Shown here: positions 56,703 through 64,000 of the stretch, one piece after another
Layout of the letters: each line of letters begins with the position of its first letter
Numbering within the stretch: position 1 is the first letter of the stretch
NCBI RefSeq assembly: GCF_029643245.1
Contig: NZ_CP116398.1
Location: 248,001-312,000, forward strand
DNA length: 64,000 bases
Source of the DNA: Methylomonas sp. EFPC3
Lineage (GTDB): Bacteria > Pseudomonadota > Gammaproteobacteria > Methylococcales > Methylomonadaceae
Direction: 5' to 3'
The notes under the pieces: model-generated
Told to the model about the DNA's origin: nothing
What the model saw: the letters and a program-made list of their open reading frames with translations, nothing else
Databases searched by the model: none
Position numbers and translations under genes: made by a program

Positions 56703-57689
56703 ATGCAGACACGCAAGATTAGCGTCGGCCAGCGCGAATTGGGTTGCCGGCCGGGTGAATCGGTATTGGACGCTTTGCTGCGGGAACAGGTCGAGATTGC
56801 TTACGGTTGCCGGCAGGGCGCTTGCCAGAGCTGTATCGCCCGCAGCCTGGACGGAGCGCCGCCGGCCGCGGCCCAGGCCGGCTTGAAGGACGTGCTGCGC
56901 CATCAGAACCACTTTCTGGCCTGCCTGTGCTATCCGGAACGCGATATGGCGATCGGCATCGGTTCGCCGGAACAACGCTTCTGCCAAGCCACCGTGACCG
57001 GCAAGCAGTTGCTCAACGCCGAGACTTTGCTGCTGACGCTGCATACTGACCAATCTCTGGACTACTGCGCCGGCCAGTTCGTCAATTTGAAGCGCGGCGA
57101 CGGTTTGCAGCGCAGTTATTCGATCGCCAACAACCGGGTCCACGCCCGCAACTTGACCTTTCATATCCGCCGGTTGGCCGGCGGCCGCTTTAGCGCATGG
57201 GCTCACGACGAACTGAAACTCGGCGATCTACTGGAAGTATCCGATCCGCAGGGCCTGTGTTACTACTTGCCCAGCGGGCAGCCGGGCAATTTGTTGTTGA
57301 TTGGCACCGGCAGCGGCCTGGCGCCGTTGGCGGGTATCGTCAGCGAGGCCTTGCACCACGACCACGCCGGCCAGATCCATCTCTACCACGGTAGCCGGGA
57401 AATGGACGGTTTGTATTGGGTGGAGGAGATGCGCGGCCTGGCGGCGCAACACGCCAATTTCCATTACACGCCCTGCGTATCGCGCGGCGATGCCCCGGAT
57501 GGCGTCGCCAGCGGACGAGCTAATGATGTGGCGATGAAGCAATTGCCTGATTTGAAGGGGTGGCGGGTCTACTTGTGCGGCCACCCGGACATGGTGCAGC
57601 AGAGCAAACGCCAGGCTTTCCTGAATGGCGCCAAATTCGACGACATTTATGCCGACGCGTTTCATGTGGCGTCGGCCACCTTGGACTAA
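56703..57689 (+). CDS. [2Fe-2S] ferredoxin / FAD-NAD(P)H reductase
   Basis: 328 residues from ATG 56703, with GGAG 9 bases upstream; ATG 56694 directly abuts that site. The N-terminal plant-type ferredoxin domain has CX4CX2C (GCRQGACQSC near residue 37) and the fourth Cys in FLACLCYPERD near 76. A FAD-binding RxYS block (LQRSYSIAN) and the NAD(P) domain (LLLIGTGSGLAPLAGIVSEAL, then CGHPDMVQQ) follow. This is the architecture of oxygenase reductases such as those of phenol hydroxylase or MMO component C. With no oxygenase gene near, the adjacent globin is the likely electron acceptor. Confidence 0.9.
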   Translation: MQTRKISVGQRELGCRPGESVLDALLREQVEIAYGCRQGACQSCIARSLDGAPPAAAQAGLKDVLRHQNHFLACLCYPERDMAIGIGSPEQRFCQATVTGKQLLNAETLLLTLHTDQSLDYCAGQFVNLKRGDGLQRSYSIANNRVHARNLTFHIRRLAGGRFSAWAHDELKLGDLLEVSDPQGLCYYLPSGQPGNLLLIGTGSGLAPLAGIVSEALHHDHAGQIHLYHGSREMDGLYWVEEMRGLAAQHANFHYTPCVSRGDAPDGVASGRANDVAMKQLPDLKGWRVYLCGHPDMVQQSKRQAFLNGAKFDDIYADAFHVASATLD

Positions 57690-58561
57690 GCGGCGAGCGT
57701 CGAATAATCCCGCTGCCGTTCGGCGGCGGCCAGGCCGCGCAGTTCAGCCAGCACTTGTTGCAGCACCGGCGAGTCGTTGTCGCGGCCGGACACCATGTAA
57801 GCCGGCAGCGTGAAACGCGGGCTATCCGCCACCGGATGCAGGCGGCCGGATTGTAGCAGCGGTGCTGCCAGACGGATCGGCAGAAAACAGGAGCCGCTGT
57901 TTTGCGCCAGGATCAATTGCAGCGCCATCCAGCCGATGTTAACCACTTGCGCCGAGCGTTCCAGGTTCGGAAAGGCGTTGCTGTGCTGGGCGTAAAAACC
58001 CGGCGCCCAATCGACGTAGATGTAGTCGTCGTTGGGCCAGGGCCGGTCCGGATCGGTGCTCAGTAGTAACAGGGTTTCGTCGAAGATGTGCTCCACCAGC
58101 AGGCCCGGGCTGTGTTGCGGCGTGTACATTAGGCCGATGTCCAGCGCGCCGGAAATCAGGCTGCGCATCAAATCTTCCTCGAAGCCGATATCGGTGCGGA
58201 TCGAAACATCCGGCATTTGCCGCCGAATCGCACCGATCCATTCCGGCAACAAGCCTTCGCACAAGGCGATGCGGGCGCCGATGCTGACGCTGTCGCGGAA
58301 GCGGCTGGGCAAGCCGATGTCGTGGCGGGCCTGTTCCAGGGTCAGCAATAAGGCCTTGGCGTGGCGCAGAAAGCGCTGGCCGGGCTGGGTCAGGCTGGCG
58401 CCGGCCCGGTTGCGTAGGAACAAGGTAACGCCCAAATAGGCTTCCAGACGCTGAATCCGGGTGCTCACCGTCGATTGGGTCACGTACAGGCGGTTGGCGG
58501 CTTCCAGAAAACTGCCGTTGGCGGCGACGCTCAAAAAGGTTCTGATTTGGTCGATGTCCAT
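57686..58561 (-). CDS. LysR-family transcriptional regulator
   Basis: 291 residues. The N-terminal winged helix is DIDQIRTFLSVAANGSFLEAANRLYVTQSTVSTRIQRLE, the complete LysR HTH signature. The periplasmic-binding-protein-like effector domain follows from about residue 90 (DSVSIGARIALCEGLLPEWIG). It is divergent from the lipoprotein and efflux genes, with a perfect T-N11-A box in the 122-base gap, so it is probably their activator and controls itself. The 3' end overlaps the reductase stop by 4 bases in convergent orientation. The effector is unknown. Confidence 0.93.
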   Translation of the reverse strand: MDIDQIRTFLSVAANGSFLEAANRLYVTQSTVSTRIQRLEAYLGVTLFLRNRAGASLTQPGQRFLRHAKALLLTLEQARHDIGLPSRFRDSVSIGARIALCEGLLPEWIGAIRRQMPDVSIRTDIGFEEDLMRSLISGALDIGLMYTPQHSPGLLVEHIFDETLLLLSTDPDRPWPNDDYIYVDWAPGFYAQHSNAFPNLERSAQVVNIGWMALQLILAQNSGSCFLPIRLAAPLLQSGRLHPVADSPRFTLPAYMVSGRDNDSPVLQQVLAELRGLAAAERQRDYSTLAA

Positions 58562-58582
58562 GCGGTTTAGTATCGGTCTCCT

Positions 58583-58607
58583 CGATATTAAACTCCAATA
58601 AATATCG
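58583..58607. promoter_or_regulatory. LysR-type T-N11-A operator
   Basis: CGATATT (58583-58589) and AATATCG (58601-58607) form a perfect 7-bp inverted repeat around an 11-base spacer. The centre lies about 49 bases before the probable start of the efflux transcript, directly next to the -35 box and 22 bases from the regulator's own ATG. Confidence 0.7.
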
Positions 58608-58608
58608 T

Positions 58609-58637
58609 TTGTCTTATCCGTGCTGGGTTTTTATAGT
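58609..58637 (+). promoter_or_regulatory. Promoter for the efflux operon
   Basis: TTGTCT (58609-58614), 17-base spacer, TATAGT (58632-58637), 47 bases before the lipoprotein ATG. It directly follows the LysR box, as expected of a LysR-activated promoter. Confidence 0.6.
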
Positions 58638-58683
58638 GAATAAATATATCGATTCGATCGTATATCCGATCTAGGAGTACAGC

Positions 58684-59535
58684 ATGAAAACGACAACACA
58701 CACCGATAAATACATTCGTGTCAATTCAAGATGGCTGCTGGGCTTGGCGCTGCCGTTGCTATTGGCAGCTTGTGCCGCGTCGCCGACAAAACCGGTCGCC
58801 TTTCAAACCAGCCAAATCCAGTCCTTGTTGATTGTGCCGGTCGCGGCACCGCCTCTGGAAGTCATACCCGACCTGCTGGAGCAACGCGACGCAGCGTATC
58901 GCCACACCCAGAATATGGCGATGGGCGTGGCGCCGGATAGGCAAAATTATCAGACTGCGGGCGGCATCGTCGTCGCCGGCATGCTGAGCAATGCGGCGGA
59001 CGACGTCGATGCAATGATCGACGCTTTGCCGCCGACCGCCGCCGGTGGCCGCGCGGCTCAAACCCCGTGGACGCCGGAAAAGTCTGCGGCCGAAGCCTTG
59101 CAGGGCTTGTTGGCCCAATCTAACCGCGGTGCCGAATTGAGTCGCGACGGCTACCGATTGGCCGCGACGGATGATGCCAGCCTGCCACAATGGCGCCGAG
59201 CCATTCAAGCTTGGTATGCGCAGGATCTCAGCCAGACCAACTATGCGAGCCGTGGTCAATACGATGCCGTAATCGAATTGGGCGTGGGCCGTTACCGAAT
59301 CTTCGAAGGCCAAACCTCGTTGCAACTGATGCTGAAACTGATCGATCCGGCCTCGGGCCGCGTGTTGGCCCGCACCCATTCCGAGAGCTTTCGGGTCGAC
59401 GATGGCGCGCTGGCTTCGCTTCAACACGACGGTAAGGCATTCCGACAACTGATTGCTGAGATGGCGGTACCGCTGTTGCGGCAAAGTCTCGGCGATTTGG
59501 GGCTGCGTAATGTGTCGAACGCCAATCAGAGCTGA
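58684..59535 (+). CDS. Hypothetical lipoprotein, first gene of the efflux operon
   Basis: 283 residues; family not recognised. AGGAG lies 8 bases before the ATG. The signal is unusual: about 17 polar residues (MKTTTHTDKYIRVNSRW) precede the hydrophobic core LLGLALPLLLAAC with lipobox LAAC near residue 30. Residue +2 is Ala, so outer-membrane sorting is expected. A central helical part (SKSAAEALQGLLAQ-like) and the motif YDAVIELGVGRYRIFEGQTSLQLMLKLIDP look like those of periplasmic beta-sandwich proteins. It is 22 bases upstream of the MFS gene and follows the LysR-type promoter, so it probably supports the pump. Confidence 0.75.
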   Translation: MKTTTHTDKYIRVNSRWLLGLALPLLLAACAASPTKPVAFQTSQIQSLLIVPVAAPPLEVIPDLLEQRDAAYRHTQNMAMGVAPDRQNYQTAGGIVVAGMLSNAADDVDAMIDALPPTAAGGRAAQTPWTPEKSAAEALQGLLAQSNRGAELSRDGYRLAATDDASLPQWRRAIQAWYAQDLSQTNYASRGQYDAVIELGVGRYRIFEGQTSLQLMLKLIDPASGRVLARTHSESFRVDDGALASLQHDGKAFRQLIAEMAVPLLRQSLGDLGLRNVSNANQS

Positions 59536-59557
59536 GAACGGGCAAGCAGATTGAAGG

Positions 59558-61135
59558 ATGAGCGCCGATTACCCGAAACGGCTGCGCGGTTGGCGCTTCA
59601 GTTTATTCAACCTGCTGCTCGGCGGCGGTCATGCCTTGGTGATTTTCAACGCCGGCGCCTATATCGCCATGCTGCCCAGGGTCGCGGCCGGTTTGGGCGT
59701 GCCGCCCAGCTTCGGCACCTGGACCCAGACCGACTACATGATCGCGCTGGCCCTGGGCTTGCCGATCGGGGGCTGGCTGGGCCGCCGATTCGGCGAATAC
59801 CGGCCGCTGATCTGGGCGTTCGCCGGTTTTGCGTTGGCCTCGTGGCTGTGCGCGCTCGCCGAAGACTTTCATCTGTATCTGGCGGCGCGAGTGGTGCTGG
59901 GCTTGTGCGGCGGCCTGACCCTGCCGTTGGGCCAGGCCTTGTTGCTCAAGGAATATCCGGACCAGCGCAAGTCGCTTGGTATCGGCGTTTGGAGCCTGTT
60001 TACTTTGACGCCGTTCACCTTCGGTCCGCCGCTGGGCGGCTGGGTGGCCGATTCGCTGGGTTGGCGCTGGCTGTTTTGGGGCAACATCCCGCTGGCGGTG
60101 GCGATTGCTGGGCTGCTGGGCGCCTTGCTGCATGGGCGCGGCGGGCCGCGCCTGCGGCAACGCTTGGATGTTCCGGGTTGCCTGATGGCGACAGCGATTT
60201 TATTCTGCGTGCAAGCCATTCTGAACCAGGGCAATGACTGGGATTGGGCCAATTCCGGTTACCTCCTGGCGCTGGGTGTCGGCGTGGTCGTGTTGTTGCT
60301 GTATTGGCTGATTTGGGAATGGGGTTGCCGCCGGCCGTTTCTAGATATTCGCTTGTTCGCCCGACGCAATTTTACGATCGGCGTGATCGGCTTGTGCGTC
60401 GGTTTTCTGTGTTTTCAGGGTTTGTTGTCGTTGCTGATCGTGCAATTGCAACTGGCGTTGGGTTACTCGTCGTTTCTGGCCGGCCTGGTGTTTTTGCCGA
60501 TGGCGATTTTTGCCAAACCGATGGCCGGTATTTTTCATGAGGTAGTCAAGCGGGTCGATGCCCGCCTGTTGGCCAGCGCCAATCTATTGGGTTTTGCCGC
60601 CACTTATTTTTGGTTGAGCCGCTTCGACGACCCGGACAGCTTTGCCCAATTGTTCTGGCCGAAACTGCTGGAGGGTGCCTGTCTGGGCAGTTTTTTCGTG
60701 CCGTTGACCGCGTTGTTGTTGCACGGCATTCCGGCCGAGCGGCATTGGCGGGCGCTGGAATTGGCCAATCTGTTGCGTATCGCCGCCGGCGCAATCGGCA
60801 TTGCCTTGCAAGGGGTGATTTTTTACCGGCGCACGCCGTTGCACATGACCCGTTTCGCCGAAAACCGCGGCGCTTGGTCGGATGCCGGTACGGACGCGCT
60901 GCAAACTTTGCTGGCCGGCGGCTTCGAGGCCGATACCGCGCTGGCTAAATTCGCCAAACTGGCGGGCAAGGCCCAAGCCATTCGCGGCCTGAACGATGCC
61001 TTCTGGTTGGCCGGCTGCATCTTCGTCGGGCTGGCGGCCTTGGTTTGGTTGGCCGAGCCGACCCGCGCCCCGGTTCGTGCCGCGCCGGCCATGCAACGCG
61101 CGCTGGAGGAAACCTTGGTGGAGGAGGATGCCTGA
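59558..61135 (+). CDS. MFS drug efflux transporter, DHA2 (EmrB-like) type
   Basis: 525 residues with about 14 hydrophobic helices. The family features FNLLLGGGHALVIFNAGAYIAMLPRVAAGL, the loop motif GWLGRRFGEYRPLIWAF (motif A, GxxxDRxG-like) and RVVLGLCGGLTLPLGQALLLKEYPDQRKSLG are visible. Motif C appears as TPFTFGPPLGGWVADSLGWRWLFW. It is the inner-membrane proton-driven pump of a tripartite system with the adaptor and outer-membrane factor downstream. The substrate is unknown. The stop overlaps the next ATG as TGATG. Confidence 0.93.
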   Translation: MSADYPKRLRGWRFSLFNLLLGGGHALVIFNAGAYIAMLPRVAAGLGVPPSFGTWTQTDYMIALALGLPIGGWLGRRFGEYRPLIWAFAGFALASWLCALAEDFHLYLAARVVLGLCGGLTLPLGQALLLKEYPDQRKSLGIGVWSLFTLTPFTFGPPLGGWVADSLGWRWLFWGNIPLAVAIAGLLGALLHGRGGPRLRQRLDVPGCLMATAILFCVQAILNQGNDWDWANSGYLLALGVGVVVLLLYWLIWEWGCRRPFLDIRLFARRNFTIGVIGLCVGFLCFQGLLSLLIVQLQLALGYSSFLAGLVFLPMAIFAKPMAGIFHEVVKRVDARLLASANLLGFAATYFWLSRFDDPDSFAQLFWPKLLEGACLGSFFVPLTALLLHGIPAERHWRALELANLLRIAAGAIGIALQGVIFYRRTPLHMTRFAENRGAWSDAGTDALQTLLAGGFEADTALAKFAKLAGKAQAIRGLNDAFWLAGCIFVGLAALVWLAEPTRAPVRAAPAMQRALEETLVEEDA

Positions 61136-62583
61136 TGGCCGTGGCGCACCGGTTCAGCTTGGGATTGTTGGCGATCGCTACAGGCGGCTGCGCGTTGTTC
61201 GGCGAGGACAGCCCTCGCGCCCAACTGGCGCCGATGCCGGCCATCGAGCAAACCTTGGCGCTTACCAGCGCCGAGATGGTCGCGCAAGACCGTTGGCCGG
61301 AGCAGCGCTGGTGGACGGCTTTCGGCAACGCCACGTTAAACGGCTTGATCGAAACCGCGCTGGCCGGCAATTCCAATCTGAAAGTCGCCGAGGCCCGTCT
61401 GCAGCAGGCCGAAACCTTGGCCGACTTTGAAGCTGCCGACCTGTATCCGACCGTAGACGCCAACGTCAGCTTTGCTGCGCAACGCTTTTCCGCCGACAGC
61501 GTGCAGGCTAAATTCGCCGGCCAGCACTTCCGCCACTTGTTGGTGAACCCGCTGGTGTTGCGCTACCACCTGGATTTTTGGGGGCGCGACCAGGCCAGTC
61601 TGCAAAGTGCGGTCGACCGCTCACTGGCCGCCAGTGCCGAACTGGCCGACGCCCGGCTGTTGCTGGCCGTGGCCGTGGCAGGAGCCTATTTCGATTTGCT
61701 GGCGGCCGCCGAAAAAGCAGAATTGGCGGAACATATCGTCGCCGATCAGGACACGCTTTACCGGTTGGAACAGAGCCGCCGCGCCGCCGGTTTGATCGCC
61801 GAAGCGCCGCTGTGGCAAGCCGAACGCAATCTGCGCGCGGCCCAACAGGTGGCGGCCGGTTTGCACGCCGAACAGGAATTACGCCGTAACCAATTGGCCG
61901 CGTTGGCCGGGCAGGGTGCCGATTGGGGAACGCGGATCGGTATCGACGCCAAGGTCGTTCCGCAAGCGCTGGCCTTGCCGGCCGATCTGCCGTTGCGATT
62001 GCTGGCGCGGCGGCCGGATCTGCATGCCGCGCGCTTGCAGGCCGAGGCCGCCGCCGAGGATATTCATGTCGCCAAAACCGCGTTTTATCCGGATGTCAAT
62101 TTGCTGGCGTTCACCGGCTTTCACAGCGTCAGCCTGACCGATATCGCCTTGCAAGGCTCGAGTCTGGCCTATGCCGTCGGCCCGTCCGTCGAGTTGCCGA
62201 TTTTCGAGGGCGGCCGCTTGCGCGCCCAACTCGGTTACCGGGAAGCCAGCTACGACTTGGCGGTACAGCGCTATAACGCCGGCTTGTTGCGCGCGGTGCA
62301 GGATGTTGCCGACGCTTTGAGCCGTTGGCGCGAACTGGCCGTCAAAGTCGCCGCACAGCAGCAAGCTTTGGCGGCCGCCGAAGCGCAAAGCCGGCTCAGC
62401 GACAGCCTGACCCGCAACGGTTTGCACGATCGCGGCAAGCCTGTGCTGGCGCGGCTCGAAGCCAAGCGCGAGCGCCTGCTGCTGGCCGGCTTGGCGGCCG
62501 AACAACATAAAAACGCGGTCAGCCTGATCAAAGCCTTGGGCGGCGGTTACCAAGCAGCCGCCGAATCCGCAAACCAACCCTGA
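61135..62583 (+). CDS. Outer membrane efflux factor (OprM/NodT family)
   Basis: 482 residues from ATG 61135. A lipoprotein signal with lipobox ATGGCALF near residue 20 is typical of OprM-like channels. The outer membrane factor repeats begin QRWWTAFGNATLNGLIETALAGNSNLKVAEARLQQAE, with a second repeat near residue 300 (LPLRLLARRPDLHAARLQAEAAAEDI) and the beta-barrel-associated VGPSVELPIFEGGRLRAQLG. The trimeric TolC-like channel would complete the MFS-adaptor pump to the outside. It overlaps the MFS gene and lies 6 bases upstream of the adaptor. Confidence 0.95.
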   Translation: MAVAHRFSLGLLAIATGGCALFGEDSPRAQLAPMPAIEQTLALTSAEMVAQDRWPEQRWWTAFGNATLNGLIETALAGNSNLKVAEARLQQAETLADFEAADLYPTVDANVSFAAQRFSADSVQAKFAGQHFRHLLVNPLVLRYHLDFWGRDQASLQSAVDRSLAASAELADARLLLAVAVAGAYFDLLAAAEKAELAEHIVADQDTLYRLEQSRRAAGLIAEAPLWQAERNLRAAQQVAAGLHAEQELRRNQLAALAGQGADWGTRIGIDAKVVPQALALPADLPLRLLARRPDLHAARLQAEAAAEDIHVAKTAFYPDVNLLAFTGFHSVSLTDIALQGSSLAYAVGPSVELPIFEGGRLRAQLGYREASYDLAVQRYNAGLLRAVQDVADALSRWRELAVKVAAQQQALAAAEAQSRLSDSLTRNGLHDRGKPVLARLEAKRERLLLAGLAAEQHKNAVSLIKALGGGYQAAAESANQP

Positions 62584-62589
62584 ACCCCT

Positions 62590-63747
62590 ATGCAGAAAAC
62601 GATTCGCCCGCGCGAGATTCTCCAGCAGCGTCGCCGCCGGCTGCGCTTTGTCACCATGATGTTGCTGCTGGCAGCGCTTGCTTACGGACTCTATTGGTGG
62701 CTCACGCAACGCGATTGGGTAAAGACCGACGATGCCTTCATCGCCGGGCATTTGATCGGGGTCAAGGCCCAGGTCGACGGCACGGTGGTCGAGATCCTGG
62801 CCGAGAATACCCAAGCGGTTAGCAAAGGCGATGTGCTGGTGCGGCTGGACGGCAGCTACGCGCGGGTGGCGATGCAACAGGCCGAAGCCGAGTTGGCGAA
62901 AACCGTGCGCGAGTTTTACATGCAGAAAGCCCGGTTGGCGAGTTTGGGGCAGCGCCTGGCGGCCAAGCAAGCTGCGGTGGCTCAAGTCGAACATGATTTG
63001 CAACGCTTTAAAGCCGCGGCCGGCGACGGTGCGGTGTCCGACCAGCAAGTACAGAATGCCGAAGACAAATTGCGCGAATTGGCGGCGGCGATACGCGAGA
63101 CCAGCGCCGAGCAGGACGGCGTGGCTGCCCAGTTGCGCGATTCCGGCGTCGAGGACTATCCGGCGGTGGCACAGGCCAAGAGTCGCTTGCGCCGGGCTTA
63201 TCTGGATTACCAGCGGCGCGAGGTGCGGGCGCCGGTGGCGGGCTATGTCGCCAAGCGCAAGGTACAGGTCGGCGACAATTTGCATGCCGGCGCGGCCTTG
63301 ATGGTGGTGGTGCCGCTGGACGAGCTTTGGGTCGAAGCCAATTTTCTGGAAACCCAGATTGCCGATATTCGTCCGGGGCAGGCCGCCGAGATTCGGGTCG
63401 ATGCCTTTGGTAGCGAACGTTTGTACCACGGCCGGGTACAGGGCTTGAATCCCGGTTCCGGCAGTAGTTTCGCACTGTTGCCGACCGATAACGCCACCGG
63501 CAATTTTATTCACATTGCCGAGCGGGTGCAGGTACGGATTGCGCTGGCGCCGGACGAATTGCGCGCCGCGCCGTTACAGCCGGGATTATCGACTTTGACC
63601 CGGGTGCAAATTGCCGGTGGTGGTGCGTCGGCGTTGGCATCGGAGGTGACTTTGGCCGGAGCCGCCTACCGCACCGATATTTACGACCACGAACTGGATG
63701 GGGTCGAGGACAAAATCGGCCAGATTATCGCCGCTAACCGGTCCTGA
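62590..63747 (+). CDS. Periplasmic adaptor (HlyD/EmrA family)
   Basis: 385 residues. One N-terminal membrane helix (RFVTMMLLLAALAYGLYWWL) anchors it in the inner membrane. The biotinyl-lipoyl half-motifs VKTDDAFIAGHLIGVKAQVDGTVVEIL and RREVRAPVAGYVAKRKVQVGDNL flank a long coiled coil (about residues 100-210). The C-terminal LWVEANFLETQIADIRPGQAAEIRVDAFG is the EmrA/HlyD_3 barrel. It bridges the MFS pump and the outer membrane factor. Gene order lipoprotein-MFS-OMF-adaptor differs from the common adaptor-first order. Confidence 0.95.
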   Translation: MQKTIRPREILQQRRRRLRFVTMMLLLAALAYGLYWWLTQRDWVKTDDAFIAGHLIGVKAQVDGTVVEILAENTQAVSKGDVLVRLDGSYARVAMQQAEAELAKTVREFYMQKARLASLGQRLAAKQAAVAQVEHDLQRFKAAAGDGAVSDQQVQNAEDKLRELAAAIRETSAEQDGVAAQLRDSGVEDYPAVAQAKSRLRRAYLDYQRREVRAPVAGYVAKRKVQVGDNLHAGAALMVVVPLDELWVEANFLETQIADIRPGQAAEIRVDAFGSERLYHGRVQGLNPGSGSSFALLPTDNATGNFIHIAERVQVRIALAPDELRAAPLQPGLSTLTRVQIAGGGASALASEVTLAGAAYRTDIYDHELDGVEDKIGQIIAANRS

Positions 63748-63904
63748 CCGAGCCGTTGCCGCCGGTCGGAATAACCGTAAAAATTGCTGCAATTCACGGC
63801 CTGTCCGTGTATCTTTGTGGATTGGTTAACATAACCATAACGAAAAGTTTAACCGCCAGCCCGACAGGGGCGGCTTTCTCGACTGTTTAACTCACGGATC
63901 AACC

Positions 63905-64000
63905 ATGTGTTTTAGCGCCAATATGTCTTTGGGATTGGGGGTGGCCGGCTTGGTCGCGTCCAGCGTCACGTTTCTGGATAAGGACGAAACCTTTTGGGTC
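63905..64000 (+). CDS. Start of a DUF6629-like membrane protein, cut by the window
   Basis: The first 32 codons from ATG 63905 read MCFSANMSLGLGVAGLVASSV then TFLDKDETFW before the window ends. The MCFSA start followed by a small-residue helix resembles the conserved hypothetical DUF6629-type membrane proteins. The 157 bases before it contain only a weak CCGCC/GGCGG hairpin. Too little is present to be sure. Confidence 0.5.
   Translation, partial: MCFSANMSLGLGVAGLVASSVTFLDKDETFWV

Noticed and set aside
61879..63513. 544-residue minus strand open frame opposite the efflux genes
   Set aside because: It is antisense to two well-recognised genes, and its composition (Gln/His/Gly/Arg-rich, no motif) is typical of shadow frames.
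63853..63874. CCGCC/GGCGG hairpin after the efflux adaptor gene
   Set aside because: Five pairs and a poor T-tract; not called as a terminator.

Overview
The window looks like chromosome of a gammaproteobacterium. It has about 57% G+C by eye and single-copy genes typical of that class: TrhP/YegQ, RraA, Hsp15, RNase R, a GshA of the E. coli type, DUF1249 and DUF493 proteins, and the BamA-Skp-FabZ-LpxA-RnhB-DnaE string. Overall gene style, and a flavocytochrome c pair beside housekeeping genes, would fit a methanotroph of the Methylococcales, but no methane-oxidation gene is present, so genus-level placement is only inference. Coding density is very high. No gap between genes exceeds 300 bases, and I see no insertion sequence, CRISPR array, rRNA gene or prophage.

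Layout. (1) 1-14861: a + strand surface-polysaccharide operon. It holds a C-methyltransferase, NAD-dependent epimerase, CmcI-like enzyme, membrane acyltransferase, WecB-type epimerase, three family 4 glycosyltransferases, a pyruvyl transferase, a capsule-synthesis-like protein, two more methyltransferases and an asparagine-synthase-type amidotransferase. Most are joined by ATGA/TAATG overlaps. No flippase, polymerase or chain-length gene lies in the window. (2) 14980-18597: trhP, rraA, ispH, a rhodanese and the Hsp15 gene. (3) 18805-26282: mostly unrecognised envelope genes, including a large AsmA-like DUF748 protein. (4) 26346-30997: rnr-rlmB followed without a break by a small c-type cytochrome and a sulfide-dehydrogenase flavoprotein. 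(5) 31201-39492: bamA-skp-fabZ-lpxA-rnhB-dnaE, with lpxD and lpxB absent from their usual places. (6) 39611-42835: a retropepsin-like protease, a hypothetical protein, a VWA-OmpA lipoprotein and a Sel1 protein. (7) 42843-44611: gltX, then tRNA-Ala(GGC) and two identical tRNA-Glu(UUC). (8) 44681-47704, minus strand: gshA-cysH-DUF4336, a sulfur/glutathione operon in which gshA needs a -1 frameshift. (9) 47951-51273: recQ, DUF1249, queD and a PilZ protein. (10) 51504-55351, minus strand: dacA-dat-ybeD-lipB-lipA. (11) 55476-57689: a SufR-like regulator divergent from a truncated haemoglobin and a ferredoxin-type reductase. (12) 57686-63747: a LysR regulator divergent from a lipoprotein and an MFS/outer-membrane-factor/adaptor tripartite efflux set. 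A DUF6629-like gene runs off the right edge.

The most interesting points are: gshA split exactly at a double slippery heptamer (T TTT TTA AAA G); a compact haemoglobin plus dedicated reductase operon with a cysteine-rich regulator and a 24-bp inverted repeat over its -10 box; a perfect T-N11-A LysR box just upstream of the efflux promoter; and the missing lpxD/lpxB positions with a 10-bp hairpin in one of them.
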